DNA from: an uncultured Bacteroidales bacterium
GTDB lineage: Bacteria > Bacteroidota > Bacteroidia > Bacteroidales > UBA932
Direction of reading: 5' to 3'
DNA: 15,377 nucleotides
Assembly (NCBI GenBank): GCA_946617545.1
Contig: CAMOKK010000014.1
Span: 1 to 15,377 of the forward strand
The position numbers and the translations under genes are program-made. The notes beneath the pieces are model-generated. The model saw nothing but the letters and a program-made list of their open reading frames with translations. It had not been told where the DNA came from and made no database searches. Shown piece after piece: positions 1 through 7,334 of this stretch (within the stretch, counting starts at the first letter, position 1; each line of letters starts with the position of its first letter).

Positions 1-243
1 TCACGGCACCGGATCGTAGCCGCTTCCTCCCCAGGGATGGCAGCGCAGGAGGCGACGCACCGTCAGGTACAGTCCCTTGAAGGGGCCGTGCTTGCGGAAA
101 GCCTCCAGGGCATACTGCGAGCAGGTGGGCGTAAAGCGGCAGGACGGCGGTGTAAAGGGGCTGATGCAAATCTGGTAGAATTTGATCAGCAGCACCGCCG
201 GAAAAATCAATATCTGTTTAAGCGTGTTACGCAAGTCGCTCAT
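1..243 (-). CDS. yidD: Membrane protein insertion efficiency factor YidD
   Basis: Small YidD family protein, 80 aa from the chosen start. In characterised bacteria it sits at the inner membrane and helps YidC/Sec insert proteins. The family signature is clear: an amphipathic N-terminus, then [19 protein letters not shown] with its conserved cysteines, then [15 protein letters not shown] at the C-terminus, where the product stops. A longer reading from the ATG at 294 would add 17 residues and overlap the rnpA stop as ATGA. I prefer the ATG at 243 because the extra codons are AT-rich, unlike the rest of the gene. They also coincide with a perfect hairpin (261-291), and the 80-aa product fits the usual family length of about 70-85 aa. 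It is the last gene seen in the minus-strand run after rnpA. Identity is certain; the start is not. Confidence 0.93.
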   Translation of the reverse strand: MSDLRNTLKQILIFPAVLLIKFYQICISPFTPPSCRFTPTCSQYALEAFRKHGPFKGLYLTVRRLLRCHPWGGSGYDPVP

Positions 244-260
244 TATCTGTAACTTATTAA

Positions 261-291
261 ATTTCTCCTCAGAAATATTCCGAGGAGAAAT
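261..291. repeat. Perfect hairpin in the rnpA-yidD junction
   Basis: ATTTCTCCTC at 261-270 pairs with GAGGAGAAAT at 282-291 around an 11-nt loop, giving 10 perfect pairs. In the direction of rnpA and yidD transcription it starts at the last base of the rnpA stop codon and is followed by TTAATAAG, so there is no proper T-run. It could act as an attenuator or processing stem between rnpA and yidD, or mask a GAGGAG sequence about 20 nt upstream of the yidD ATG. The pairing is visible; the role is inferred. Confidence 0.6.
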
Positions 292-671
292 CATATAATA
301 CCCTGATTATTAACAACTTCCATACCACGGGCGAAAACGCCCTGCAGGAGCGAGGCCATATCGGCATAAATTACCTCGTACGGGAGCACCTCCACGGAGG
401 TGTAAATGAAAAGGATATCCACCCCGGGGCCCAGGAGGGCTTTCTGGCGGCGGTAGCTCTCGCGGATGCGACGTTTGAGGAGGTTCCGTTTGACCGCCCG
501 CTTGAAACTGCGTTTGGGAACGGACACCACAATACGGGAAGGTTCCCCATCCCGGCGCAGAAGGAATTTACAGCGGAGGCAACCGGCCGATACGCTTTTC
601 CCGGTCTGAAAAAGCTCTCCCACGGCCTTCAGGCCGCAGAGGCGTTCAGACTTGGGAAGGGCGGCATCCAT
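291..671 (-). CDS. rnpA: Ribonuclease P protein component
   Basis: Protein subunit of RNase P, which binds the catalytic RNA and helps remove 5' leaders from pre-tRNAs. The 126-aa length is normal. The family signature is present: a basic RNR helix at residues 54-74 ([21 protein letters not shown]). The N-terminal part has the usual KSERLCG...F..GKSV pattern, followed by a strand with F and R residues. The start ATG at 671 lies one base after the hemD stop (675-673), so translation is probably coupled. In many bacteria rnpA follows rpmH near the origin; here it lies between hemD and yidD, an arrangement common in Bacteroidota. Confidence 0.96.
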   Translation of the reverse strand: MDAALPKSERLCGLKAVGELFQTGKSVSAGCLRCKFLLRRDGEPSRIVVSVPKRSFKRAVKRNLLKRRIRESYRRQKALLGPGVDILFIYTSVEVLPYEVIYADMASLLQGVFARGMEVVNNQGII

Positions 672-672
672 A

Positions 673-1413
673 TCAGAGGGTACTCAGGTACTGTTCGATG
701 GCGCTGGCCACGGAAGGCGCCTCGGGAGAGGGAGCCTTCACATCTATGCGCAGGCCTGCCTCTTCCAGAGGCTTCACCACGGATCGGCCATAAGAGACCA
801 ACTTCATGTCTCCCTGCTGGAAATCCGGGAAATTCTCCTGGAGGGAGCGCAGGTCGGCCGGATTGTAGAGCACCATCATGTCGTAATCGTGGAGGTTGAT
901 GCCGGAGAGGTCCTGACTCACGGACTTCACGAAGACACCGGTGGCATAGTGAAGGTGATGGGCGTCAAAAAGGGAGGTAAGGGCATCTCCCGTGGAGGTG
1001 TCCGACATGGCTATGAGAAACTTCTCATCCTTGTGCTTGGGGCCGATCAGGGCCACCACGCTCTCGGGCGTGCCGGTTCCGTAGAAAATCTTGCGCTTGC
1101 GATATACGATGTGTTTCTGCAGATACATGGCCACGGCCTCCGTGGTGCAGAAATACTTCATGGTTTCGGGTATCTTGGCCCTGAGCTCTTCCGCCAAGGA
1201 GAAAAAAGCGTCAATCACATGCCGGGAAGAAAAGACAATGGCGCTGTAGTCCAGGACATTGATACGCTGGGCGCGGAATTCCCGGGACGTAAGAGGTTCT
1301 ATCTTGAAAAAGGGGTGAAAATCGAAAGTGGCGCCAAACTTTTGGGTAACAGACTCATACTGAGTAAGAACGCGGGGAGCGTTTTGGGAAACCAGGATCT
1401 TCTTGATGCTCAT
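673..1413 (-). CDS. hemD: Uroporphyrinogen-III synthase
   Basis: A 246-aa protein of the HemD family, which closes and inverts ring D of hydroxymethylbilane to make uroporphyrinogen III in haem and corrin synthesis. HemD sequences are poorly conserved. The call rests on the fold-typical opening (IKKILVSQNAP), the segment DYSAIVFSSRHVIDAFF around residue 56, the mid-protein DYDMMVLYNPADLRSL, a late SYGRSVVKPLEEAGL, and a C-terminal PSVASAIEQYL helix. The position immediately before rnpA and yidD and after a DUF4271 gene matches the Bacteroidota arrangement. A TAnnTTTG box lies 4 nt upstream of the ATG. No other hem gene is in the window. Confidence 0.88.
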   Translation of the reverse strand: MSIKKILVSQNAPRVLTQYESVTQKFGATFDFHPFFKIEPLTSREFRAQRINVLDYSAIVFSSRHVIDAFFSLAEELRAKIPETMKYFCTTEAVAMYLQKHIVYRKRKIFYGTGTPESVVALIGPKHKDEKFLIAMSDTSTGDALTSLFDAHHLHYATGVFVKSVSQDLSGINLHDYDMMVLYNPADLRSLQENFPDFQQGDMKLVSYGRSVVKPLEEAGLRIDVKAPSPEAPSVASAIEQYLSTL

Positions 1414-1417
1414 TTTA

Positions 1418-1425
1418 CAAACCTA
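1418..1425 (-). promoter_or_regulatory. Candidate -7 box upstream of hemD
   Basis: The minus strand reads TAGGTTTG, a full match to the Bacteroidota -7 consensus TAnnTTTG, in the 18-nt gap between the DUF4271 stop and the hemD ATG at 1413. Only 4 nt separate box and start codon, so a transcript from it would be nearly leaderless. I see no good -33 element (TTTG/TTG) at about 20 nt upstream, so this may be weak or a chance match. Confidence 0.35.
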
Positions 1426-1431
1426 TCTTCT

Positions 1432-2058
1432 CTACAATACAATGCCCGAAACTATCAGCAGCGAAAGCGGCAGAATTTCGAGCCCGCAAAGGTACAAAAA
1501 AGTTCGCAAAGGATTACAAGATAATGATAAAATTTGTAGACAACGATGCAAAAACAGAAGATAGATGAAGGCCGACACCCCGTACAGGACCCACCTTATA
1601 GTACCTTCATCCATGCCCGTCAGGGTAAGGATTCCGACGATGACAAGAAGGCTCATCATCAAGATGATGAAGTAGGTGTAGGCCACCCGGTGAGCATCCC
1701 GGAAATTCTCCGTTCCATACCGGGGACGAAGAATCAGAAACATCAGGTGACGGAGCAGGAAAAACGCCGTCAGCGCAAAAGCCACGGCACATAGCCGGAT
1801 GTCGGAATCCAGGCCGCTGATGAGGGCAGGGTCATACAGGCGGTATCTCCAGACCAGCAGGAAGGAAGGAATCACGAGCGCCAGGGCCACCAGGTTGCGG
1901 TCTTGCCTTACGCGGAGACTACTCTCCAAGGCAAAGCAACCCCTCAGCCGGGAGAGACTGTCTGCCAGATAAGGGAAGATTCCCATGAATCGGCCCAAAA
2001 CCATGATGCACAGCAGGACGGAAACAACAACCAGTATGTCTGAAAGTACAAAGTTCAT
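1432..2058 (-). CDS. DUF4271 domain membrane protein
   Basis: Integral membrane protein of 208 aa and unknown function, resembling the DUF4271 family found next to hemD in Bacteroidota. I see about six hydrophobic segments: roughly residues 5-25, 56-72, 88-110, 127-147, 155-172 and 185-207. A basic loop (RLRG...RVRQDR) follows the first. In the fourth region there is the pattern FRDAHRVAYTYFIIL and in the fifth FIYLLFLHRCLQIL, followed near the end by FLYLCGLEILPL, the kind of conserved C-terminal stretch I associate with this family. No catalytic motif is evident. The start ATG at 2058 is one base after the stop of the SUI1-like gene, so it is co-translated with it. A role linked to haem or membrane assembly can only be guessed from position. 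Confidence 0.8.
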   Translation of the reverse strand: MNFVLSDILVVVSVLLCIMVLGRFMGIFPYLADSLSRLRGCFALESSLRVRQDRNLVALALVIPSFLLVWRYRLYDPALISGLDSDIRLCAVAFALTAFFLLRHLMFLILRPRYGTENFRDAHRVAYTYFIILMMSLLVIVGILTLTGMDEGTIRWVLYGVSAFIYLLFLHRCLQILSLSCNPLRTFLYLCGLEILPLSLLIVSGIVL

Positions 2059-2059
2059 T

Positions 2060-2401
2060 TCAATTACCCCTTTTGGCCGGGTATCCGGCTTGCTGCAAAA
2101 GCGATACCACCTTGTCCCGGAAATCTCCCTGGATGGTGATTTCTCCGTCCTTGGCGCTTCCGCCCACGCCCAGGCGGGTTTTGAGTGTCCGGCCCAGTTC
2201 CTTCAAATCCTCCTCGCTGCCTTTGAAGCCGCTCACCAGGGTTACCTGCTTGCCACCCCGGTTGCGGCGGTCTATGCTCACAATCAGGCGCTGCTTTTCC
2301 GGGGGAAGGGTCTGGACCGGGGTATCATCGGCCGTGGTGTATTGGAAGTCCGGATTAGTGGAATAAACCACGCCCAGACGGCTTTTCCAGTCGTTTTCCA
2401 T
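2060..2401 (-). CDS. yciH: SUI1/eIF1-like translation factor (YciH family)
   Basis: Small SUI1-domain protein, 113 aa from the ATG at 2401. Eukaryotic and archaeal eIF1 controls start-codon fidelity; bacterial YciH is proposed to act in initiation but its role is less settled. The domain is plain: a variable N-terminus (MENDWKSRLGVVYST), then RRNRGGKQVTLVSGF at about residues 45-59, a helix EEDLKELGRTLKTRLG, and VGGSAKDGEITIQGD at about 79-93 before a short C-terminal helix. A GTG at 2425 would extend it by 8 residues into malQ. I reject that because the ATG at 2401 lies 4 nt after the malQ stop and begins the family-typical sequence. It is the second gene of the malQ-to-yidD run. Confidence 0.9.
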   Translation of the reverse strand: MENDWKSRLGVVYSTNPDFQYTTADDTPVQTLPPEKQRLIVSIDRRNRGGKQVTLVSGFKGSEEDLKELGRTLKTRLGVGGSAKDGEITIQGDFRDKVVSLLQQAGYPAKRGN

Positions 2402-2405
2402 GGGC

Positions 2406-4847
2406 TTAACAGTTGCGGCCGGCACTCTCTACCAGCGTGCGGATATGGCTGTTGAACTTGTCGTTTTCAATGAGGCTCTCCAAGGTGCAGTGCATGCGGT
2501 AACGCCAGTAATGACGGGGAATGGCCGGGATGTTGATGCGCTCGTCGGCCGGATTTCCCTGGTAACGGAGCTCTCCGTCGGTGGCCAAGTAATCCTGAAG
2601 GGGCAAGATGGCCAGCATGGCCGGGGAGTGCATGTGCTGGGCCAGGATGAGGTCTACCACCCAGGGCTCGCAGAAGTAGGGGGCGTCTCCCTCGCAGCCC
2701 AGAATCTCATTGTAGTAACGCTGGGTAAGGGCACGGTCCTCTTCCCACCAGGCCCGCAGCGGCGAGGTGTCGTGGGTTCCGGTGGCGCAGACACACCAGT
2801 AAGGGTAGTTCTGGGGATGGCCGAAGGCATCGGCCGGATTCTTGGGCATGCGCTGGATTTCCAGGCTCAGGATGTTGAGTTCTTCCATCACGGAGGGCAC
2901 GCAGCCGGGAATCATGCCCAGGTCTTCCCCGCAGGAAAGCATGTCGGTAGAACGGAGCAGGGCCGGGAGCTTGCGCATGGCGCTCTCTCGCCAGAAGTCG
3001 TTGTGGCGGAACCAGAAAAAGTCTGTGTAGAGCTGCTCGTACTGGTATTTCAGATGGTCCGGCAGGGCGGCGAAACGGGCTGTCTTGTTTCCGGAAATGC
3101 GCGGATGCCAGTATCCCTTCTTCCGGGGATCCTCCACAAAGAGGACATCCGTTCCCTCACCCTCACCGGGGTTGAAACCGCGCAGGCGAAGGTCTTCCTC
3201 CGAATACGGCAGGGCCGGGCTGAAGTGGCCCATGAGGCCGCTCTTGTACTGGGAAGGGATTTCCCAGATGCGGAAGAAGCCCAGGATATGGTCTATGCGG
3301 AAGGCGTCGAAATACTGCGCCATCTTGCCCATGCGGGCCTTCCACCAGGCATAACCGTCCTTTGCCATCTCTTCCCAGTTGTAGGTGGGGAAGCCCCAGT
3401 TCTGGCCGTCCTCGGCAAAGGCATCCGGCGGGGCACCGGCCTGGCTGTCCATGTGGAAGAGTTCCGGATGCTGCCAGGCATCGGCGCTCTGGCGGCTTAC
3501 GCCGATGGGAAGGTCTCCCTTGATGGCCACCCCGTGCTGATGGGCATAGTCCACGGCGTCCCTCAGCTGAACATCCAGCAGGTACTGCACAAAGCAGTAG
3601 AAGTCTACGGTCTCTGCCCGCTCCGGACGGCCCGTCACAAAGCGGGACACGGTTTTGTCCGTGAAGCGGCTCCACTCTCCCCAGGTAGAGAACTCAGGGG
3701 TGCCGAATTCATCCCGAAGGGCACAGAAAACGGCATAAGGGCCCAGCCAGGACTCGTTTTCGTCCATGAAGGCCTTGTAAGGGGCCGATGCCGCCACCGC
3801 CTGCCCCTTGGCGCTCTTGAACAGCTTGCGGAGCAGCGCCAGTTTGGCATCGTTCACTTTTTCATAATCTTCTGCCGGTAGGGACTCCAGCTCCTGCTGC
3901 TTGGCCTTGTAGGCGGCGTCCTTGCGCACGCCGGCATCCGGCAGATGGATAAACTGCGGATGCAGGGCGAAGGAACTCACAGCGTTGTACGGATAGGAGT
4001 CCTGCCAGCCGCCCGTCATGGTGGTGTCGTTCACCGGCAGCAGCTGGATAACGCTCTGGCCGGCCTTCACGGCCCAGTCCACCAGTTTCTTGAGGTCGTG
4101 GAATTCTCCCACGCCGAAGCTGTCCTCCGTGCGGAGGGAGAACACCGGAACGGCCACGCCGGCTCCCCGCCAGGGTTCCGTGGGGAAGCGGGGCTGGATA
4201 TCGGCCAGCATTACCTGGGTATCCTTGGGCGGGACCTCCGCGAAGAAATGGTTGGGGCCTTCTTCCCACAGGCGGATGGCCTTGGTCTTGGTATCTACGA
4301 CAACAAACTTGTATTCGATGGGTTCGTGGATGTCCATGGTAATGAACCACCAGGGGGCAATGTGGTCCGACATCAGATGGATGCGGTCCCAGTTGCCCAG
4401 ACAGTCTCCGCAGCCTACCAGGGCCAGGGACTCGTGGCTGCGAACCTCGGGGGCGGCCACCTGGATGCTCACGTTGCCGCGGGCGCCGCCCTCCGGACCG
4501 GGATGCCGGAAGGAATAGCCGTCCGGCCGACGGAAAACCACCTCGCTGAAGGCGGTGCTGTAAAAGGCCGAATTATACGGACGGTCCATCCATCGGGAGC
4601 GGACGATAATGTTCTTGCCGGGGGTATGATAGGCATACAGATGCTCTCTCCATTCCCGTTTCACCACCTTCCCTTCGCAAACGACCTCGAAGGTGAAATG
4701 GTCTCCGTCATGGATATCACGGCCGGAGAGCATGATTTGCCAAAGGTCTCCGATGGAAGATTCCATGGGAATGCGGCGCTTGCCCACACGGAGCTGAATG
4801 CTCTCGCCCCAGGCGGTACGGTAATGAACTTGGATATTTGTGGTCAT
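2406..4847 (-). CDS. malQ: 4-alpha-glucanotransferase, DPE2-type (GH77 with CBM20)
   Basis: Amylomaltase (GH77), 813 aa. It moves glucosyl or maltodextrin units between alpha-1,4-glucans in maltose and glycogen use, probably in the cytoplasm since no signal peptide is seen. The N-terminus carries starch-binding modules: a degenerate CBM20-like region (about 3-90) and a clear CBM20 at about 126-207 (LVGCGDCLGNWD, then IEYKFVVVD and WEEGPNHFF). The GH77 barrel starts near 230 (PVFSLRTEDSFGVGEF, LLPVNDTT). Likely catalytic residues are nucleophile D519 in FRIDH, acid/base E641 in SCGEDLGMIPG and D693 in TGTHDTS. About 120 residues between D519 and E641, with an extra DFFWFRHNDFWR segment, match the plant DPE2/bacterial MalQ-CBM20 subtype, not the short amylomaltases. 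It heads the minus-strand run and is divergent from rsgA. Confidence 0.95.
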   Translation of the reverse strand: MTTNIQVHYRTAWGESIQLRVGKRRIPMESSIGDLWQIMLSGRDIHDGDHFTFEVVCEGKVVKREWREHLYAYHTPGKNIIVRSRWMDRPYNSAFYSTAFSEVVFRRPDGYSFRHPGPEGGARGNVSIQVAAPEVRSHESLALVGCGDCLGNWDRIHLMSDHIAPWWFITMDIHEPIEYKFVVVDTKTKAIRLWEEGPNHFFAEVPPKDTQVMLADIQPRFPTEPWRGAGVAVPVFSLRTEDSFGVGEFHDLKKLVDWAVKAGQSVIQLLPVNDTTMTGGWQDSYPYNAVSSFALHPQFIHLPDAGVRKDAAYKAKQQELESLPAEDYEKVNDAKLALLRKLFKSAKGQAVAASAPYKAFMDENESWLGPYAVFCALRDEFGTPEFSTWGEWSRFTDKTVSRFVTGRPERAETVDFYCFVQYLLDVQLRDAVDYAHQHGVAIKGDLPIGVSRQSADAWQHPELFHMDSQAGAPPDAFAEDGQNWGFPTYNWEEMAKDGYAWWKARMGKMAQYFDAFRIDHILGFFRIWEIPSQYKSGLMGHFSPALPYSEEDLRLRGFNPGEGEGTDVLFVEDPRKKGYWHPRISGNKTARFAALPDHLKYQYEQLYTDFFWFRHNDFWRESAMRKLPALLRSTDMLSCGEDLGMIPGCVPSVMEELNILSLEIQRMPKNPADAFGHPQNYPYWCVCATGTHDTSPLRAWWEEDRALTQRYYNEILGCEGDAPYFCEPWVVDLILAQHMHSPAMLAILPLQDYLATDGELRYQGNPADERINIPAIPRHYWRYRMHCTLESLIENDKFNSHIRTLVESAGRNC

Positions 4848-4866
4848 AGTCTATGCGTTAGTTGCA

Positions 4867-4874
4867 CAAATGTA
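4867..4874 (-). promoter_or_regulatory. Candidate -7 box of the malQ promoter
   Basis: The minus strand reads TACATTTG, matching TAnnTTTG, 19 nt upstream of the malQ ATG at 4847. Initiation a few bases after the box would give a leader of about 10-15 nt. I do not find a convincing TTTG/TTG -33 element at the expected distance (around 4895), so confidence is moderate. It faces away from the rsgA promoter in the same 128-nt divergent spacer. Confidence 0.4.
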
Positions 4875-4935
4875 ACCATTTTAGGCCGATTTCCCACGCT
4901 CCCGCCACCGGTTTTTCTACCGAACTGCACAGATA

Positions 4936-4967
4936 TTGCGACGAATGAACAAAAATTCGTAATTTTG
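4936..4967 (+). promoter_or_regulatory. Promoter of rsgA-MATE operon, probably leaderless
   Basis: TTG at 4936-4938, a 21-nt spacer, then TAATTTTG at 4960-4967 fit the Bacteroidota -33/-7 promoter (TTTG ... TAnnTTTG). The rsgA ATG is at 4976, only 8 nt after the -7 box, so the predicted transcript starts at or within a few bases of the start codon. The GTG at 4967 overlaps the box itself and so is unlikely to be the translation start. Confidence 0.6.
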
Positions 4968-4975
4968 TGGCCGAT

Positions 4976-5896
4976 ATGGAAGCCACCGTCGTTAAGAATG
5001 CCGGCAGCCATTACTTGCTGTCGGAGTTGCCGGAATGGAAGGTGTTCGAGGCCGTGCTGCGCGGGAAAATCCGCCTCAAGGCCAGCGAAATTACCAATCC
5101 CATTGCGGTGGGAGACCATGTGAACTATGAGCTGGACGCCGACGGAAACGCCGTCATCACTCAGATTCTGCCCCGGCGCAACTACGTGATCCGGCGCTCC
5201 ACCAACCTTTCGCGGCAGGCGCACATCATCGCCGCCAACGTAGACCGCGCCTGGATTGTGGTTTCCCTGTACTTCCCGGAGGTAAAACTGCCTTTCCTGG
5301 ACCGTATCCTGGTCACCTGCGAGCTGTATGGCATCCCCGCCACCATTGTCCTGTCCAAGGTGGACATGTACCGGGAAGAAGACCCCGAGGGCCTGGCCCG
5401 TTTCCATTCCATCTACGAAGGTGCCGGCTATCCGCTTGTCGAGACCTCCGTGGTGAGCGGAGAGGGCATCTCTGAAATCCGGGAGGCCTGCCGGGGCAAA
5501 GTGAATCTCTTCTCCGGAGAGTCCGGCGTGGGAAAGAGTTCCCTCATCAAGGCGCTGGACCCGTCGCTGGACCCCAAGATTGGGGCCATTTCGGCGGCCC
5601 ACCTGCAGGGCAAGCATACCACCTCCCTGTACGAGATGTATCCGCTGGCCACAGGAGGCTATGTCATCGACTCCCCCGGCATCCGGGGCTTCGGCCTGGT
5701 GGATGTGGAAAAGGAAGAGATTGCCCGCTACTTCCCGGAGATGCTCCGGGCGGCCGAGGGCTGCCGCTTCACGCCCTGCACACATACCCACGAGCCCGGC
5801 TGCGCCGTGAAGGCCGCCGTAGATGCCGGTCTCATCTCTCCGGAGCGTTACAACTCCTACCTGGGCATGCTGGAAGAAGATAAGAAGTTCAGATGA
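4976..5896 (+). CDS. rsgA: Small ribosomal subunit GTPase RsgA
   Basis: Circularly permuted GTPase (306 aa) that works in late 30S subunit maturation. Layout: an OB-fold at about residues 1-75, then the GTPase with permuted motifs, then a zinc-binding tail. I see G4 as LSKVD (126-130, Ser in place of the usual Asn), the SVVSGEG region, the P-loop GESGVGKSS (181-189) and DSPG (232-235, G3), with the substrate-activating histidine region GKHTT before it. The zinc knuckle is C263-x4-C268-x-H270-x5-C276. I chose the ATG at 4976 over an in-frame GTG at 4967 because the GTG lies inside the predicted -7 promoter box. The gene overlaps the next one by ATGA (5893-5896). Confidence 0.95.
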   Translation: MEATVVKNAGSHYLLSELPEWKVFEAVLRGKIRLKASEITNPIAVGDHVNYELDADGNAVITQILPRRNYVIRRSTNLSRQAHIIAANVDRAWIVVSLYFPEVKLPFLDRILVTCELYGIPATIVLSKVDMYREEDPEGLARFHSIYEGAGYPLVETSVVSGEGISEIREACRGKVNLFSGESGVGKSSLIKALDPSLDPKIGAISAAHLQGKHTTSLYEMYPLATGGYVIDSPGIRGFGLVDVEKEEIARYFPEMLRAAEGCRFTPCTHTHEPGCAVKAAVDAGLISPERYNSYLGMLEEDKKFR

Positions 5897-7236
5897 AACT
5901 TCATAAAGAAATACTCCGTTTGGCGGTACCCAGCATTCTGGCGGGCATCACCGTGCCCCTGGTGGGCATGGTGGACATAGCCGTGGCGGGGCATCTGTCC
6001 GCGGAGGCATCGGCCAGCCTTATCGGAGGCATTTCTATAGGCACCATGCTCTTCGACCTGCTGTACTGGAATTTCACCTTCCTGAGGGCCGGCACGGGAG
6101 GTCTCACGGCCCAGGCCTACGGAAGCGGTCAACCGGCCGGGGGCATTCTGGGGCGGGCGCTCAGGATTGCCCTTCTGAGCGGCCTGGCCCTCATTGCCCT
6201 GCAATGGGTGGTGATCCGGCTGGCCTTCCTGGTGGTCCAGTGCAGCCCGGAGGTGCAGCAGCTGGCCACCCGCTACTTCTACATCCGCATCTGGGCGGCA
6301 CCCGCCACCCTATCGCTCTTTGCCTTCAAGGGCTGGTTCATCGGCCTGCAGGACAGCGTGCGCCCCATGGTGGCCGACCTCCTGGTGAACGGCCTCAACA
6401 TGCTTCTCTCCCCCGCCCTGGCCTTCGGCTGGGCCGGCCTGCCCGCCTTGGGCTTCAGCGGCGTGGCCGTGGGCACCGTGGTGGCCCAGTGGAGCGGCTT
6501 TGCCTACTGCCTGGCTGCCGCCCGCCATCGCTACGCGTGGAATGCAAACGTCTTACAGTCACTACGTTACGTATTTCAGCCCGGGAAAAAGTTCTTCCGC
6601 CTCAACCGAGACCTTTTCCTCCGCAGCATCGGCATGATTGCGGTTTACATCGGCTTTACCGTCCTGTCGGCCCGGTACGGAGACCTGATGCTGGCGGTGA
6701 GCTCCATCCTCATGAAATTCCTCCTGTTTTTCAGCTACTTCACCGACGGTTTCGCCTATGCCTCAGAGGCCCTTACAGGCCGATTCATCGGGGAACACTC
6801 CCTCGAAGGCGTCCGGAGCACCGTGCGGCAGACCTTCGCCTGGAGCTGGGCCATGGCGGGAGCCTTCATGCTGGTGTACGGCCTGGGCGGCACGCCGCTT
6901 CTGAGGCTCATGACATCGGCCCCGGAAGTGGTGGAAGCCGGAAAACAATTCCTCCCCTGGCTGCTCCTGATGCCGCTTATCGGCTGCCCGGCCTTCATGT
7001 GGGACGGCATCTTTATCGGCGCCACCGCCTCTGCAGACCTTCGCAACAGCACCCTCCTTTGCGCCGTAGGCTTTTTCGTCGTCTGGTTCATAGGCCTGGC
7101 ACTGGGGGCCGATTCCACTCCCGAGCGGGCCATCCACCTGCTCATGGGCGCCTACTTTGTACACCTGGCCGTCCGCGCTCTCTATCTGACGCTCCGCTAC
7201 AAGCCCGCCGTCCTTTTACCCTTGACAACTAAGTAA
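5893..7236 (+). CDS. MATE family efflux transporter (DinF-type)
   Basis: Multidrug and toxin extrusion family transporter, 447 aa, with about 12 hydrophobic segments in two halves. MATE proteins export cationic or amphipathic compounds using H+ or Na+ gradients; the substrate here cannot be read from sequence. DinF-like marks include the N-terminal PSILAGITVPLVGMVDIAVAG, then FLRAGTGGLTAQAYG (about 64-78), FKGWFIGLQD, and in the second half DGFAYASEALTGRFIGE and WDGIFIGAT. Translation starts within the rsgA stop (ATGA), so expression is coupled to rsgA, although no functional link is known. The last codons (L-T-T-K-stop) contain the left arm of a 12-bp inverted repeat whose partner lies past the convergent MFS gene. 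Confidence 0.93.
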   Translation: MKLHKEILRLAVPSILAGITVPLVGMVDIAVAGHLSAEASASLIGGISIGTMLFDLLYWNFTFLRAGTGGLTAQAYGSGQPAGGILGRALRIALLSGLALIALQWVVIRLAFLVVQCSPEVQQLATRYFYIRIWAAPATLSLFAFKGWFIGLQDSVRPMVADLLVNGLNMLLSPALAFGWAGLPALGFSGVAVGTVVAQWSGFAYCLAAARHRYAWNANVLQSLRYVFQPGKKFFRLNRDLFLRSIGMIAVYIGFTVLSARYGDLMLAVSSILMKFLLFFSYFTDGFAYASEALTGRFIGEHSLEGVRSTVRQTFAWSWAMAGAFMLVYGLGGTPLLRLMTSAPEVVEAGKQFLPWLLLMPLIGCPAFMWDGIFIGATASADLRNSTLLCAVGFFVVWFIGLALGADSTPERAIHLLMGAYFVHLAVRALYLTLRYKPAVLLPLTTK

Positions 7237-7329
7237 TTGTCCTTCAGTGCGTTATAATACATTTCTCGTTCAAAAATCGAACGAGAAATATACTACAACT
7301 CACAGAGAATGAGCGAGTTAGTTGTCAAG
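7221..7329. repeat. 12-bp inverted repeat flanking the convergent junction
   Basis: CTTGACAACTAA at 7221-7232, inside the end of the MATE gene, is a perfect inverted copy of TTAGTTGTCAAG at 7318-7329, five bases past the MFS stop codon. The arms enclose 85 bp that hold a second hairpin. The arms could close a long stem in either transcript or flank a small mobile or invertible segment. No recombinase gene is present in the window. Confidence 0.6.
7261..7289. terminator. Candidate bidirectional terminator hairpin
   Basis: ATTTCTCGTTC (7261-7271) pairs perfectly over 11 bp with GAACGAGAAAT (7279-7289) around a 7-nt loop AAAAATC. It lies midway between the converging MATE and MFS genes and is nearly symmetrical, as expected of a shared terminator. 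No long T-run follows on either strand, and the stem is rather AT-rich, so the assignment rests mainly on position. Confidence 0.5.
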
Positions 7330-7334
7330 CCTGA

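Noticed and set aside
2400..3881. Long open frame (493 codons) on the plus strand opposite malQ
   Set aside because: It is antisense to a gene with clear GH77 motifs. The translation has no recognisable domain, and long antisense frames are expected where codons are GC-rich at the third position.
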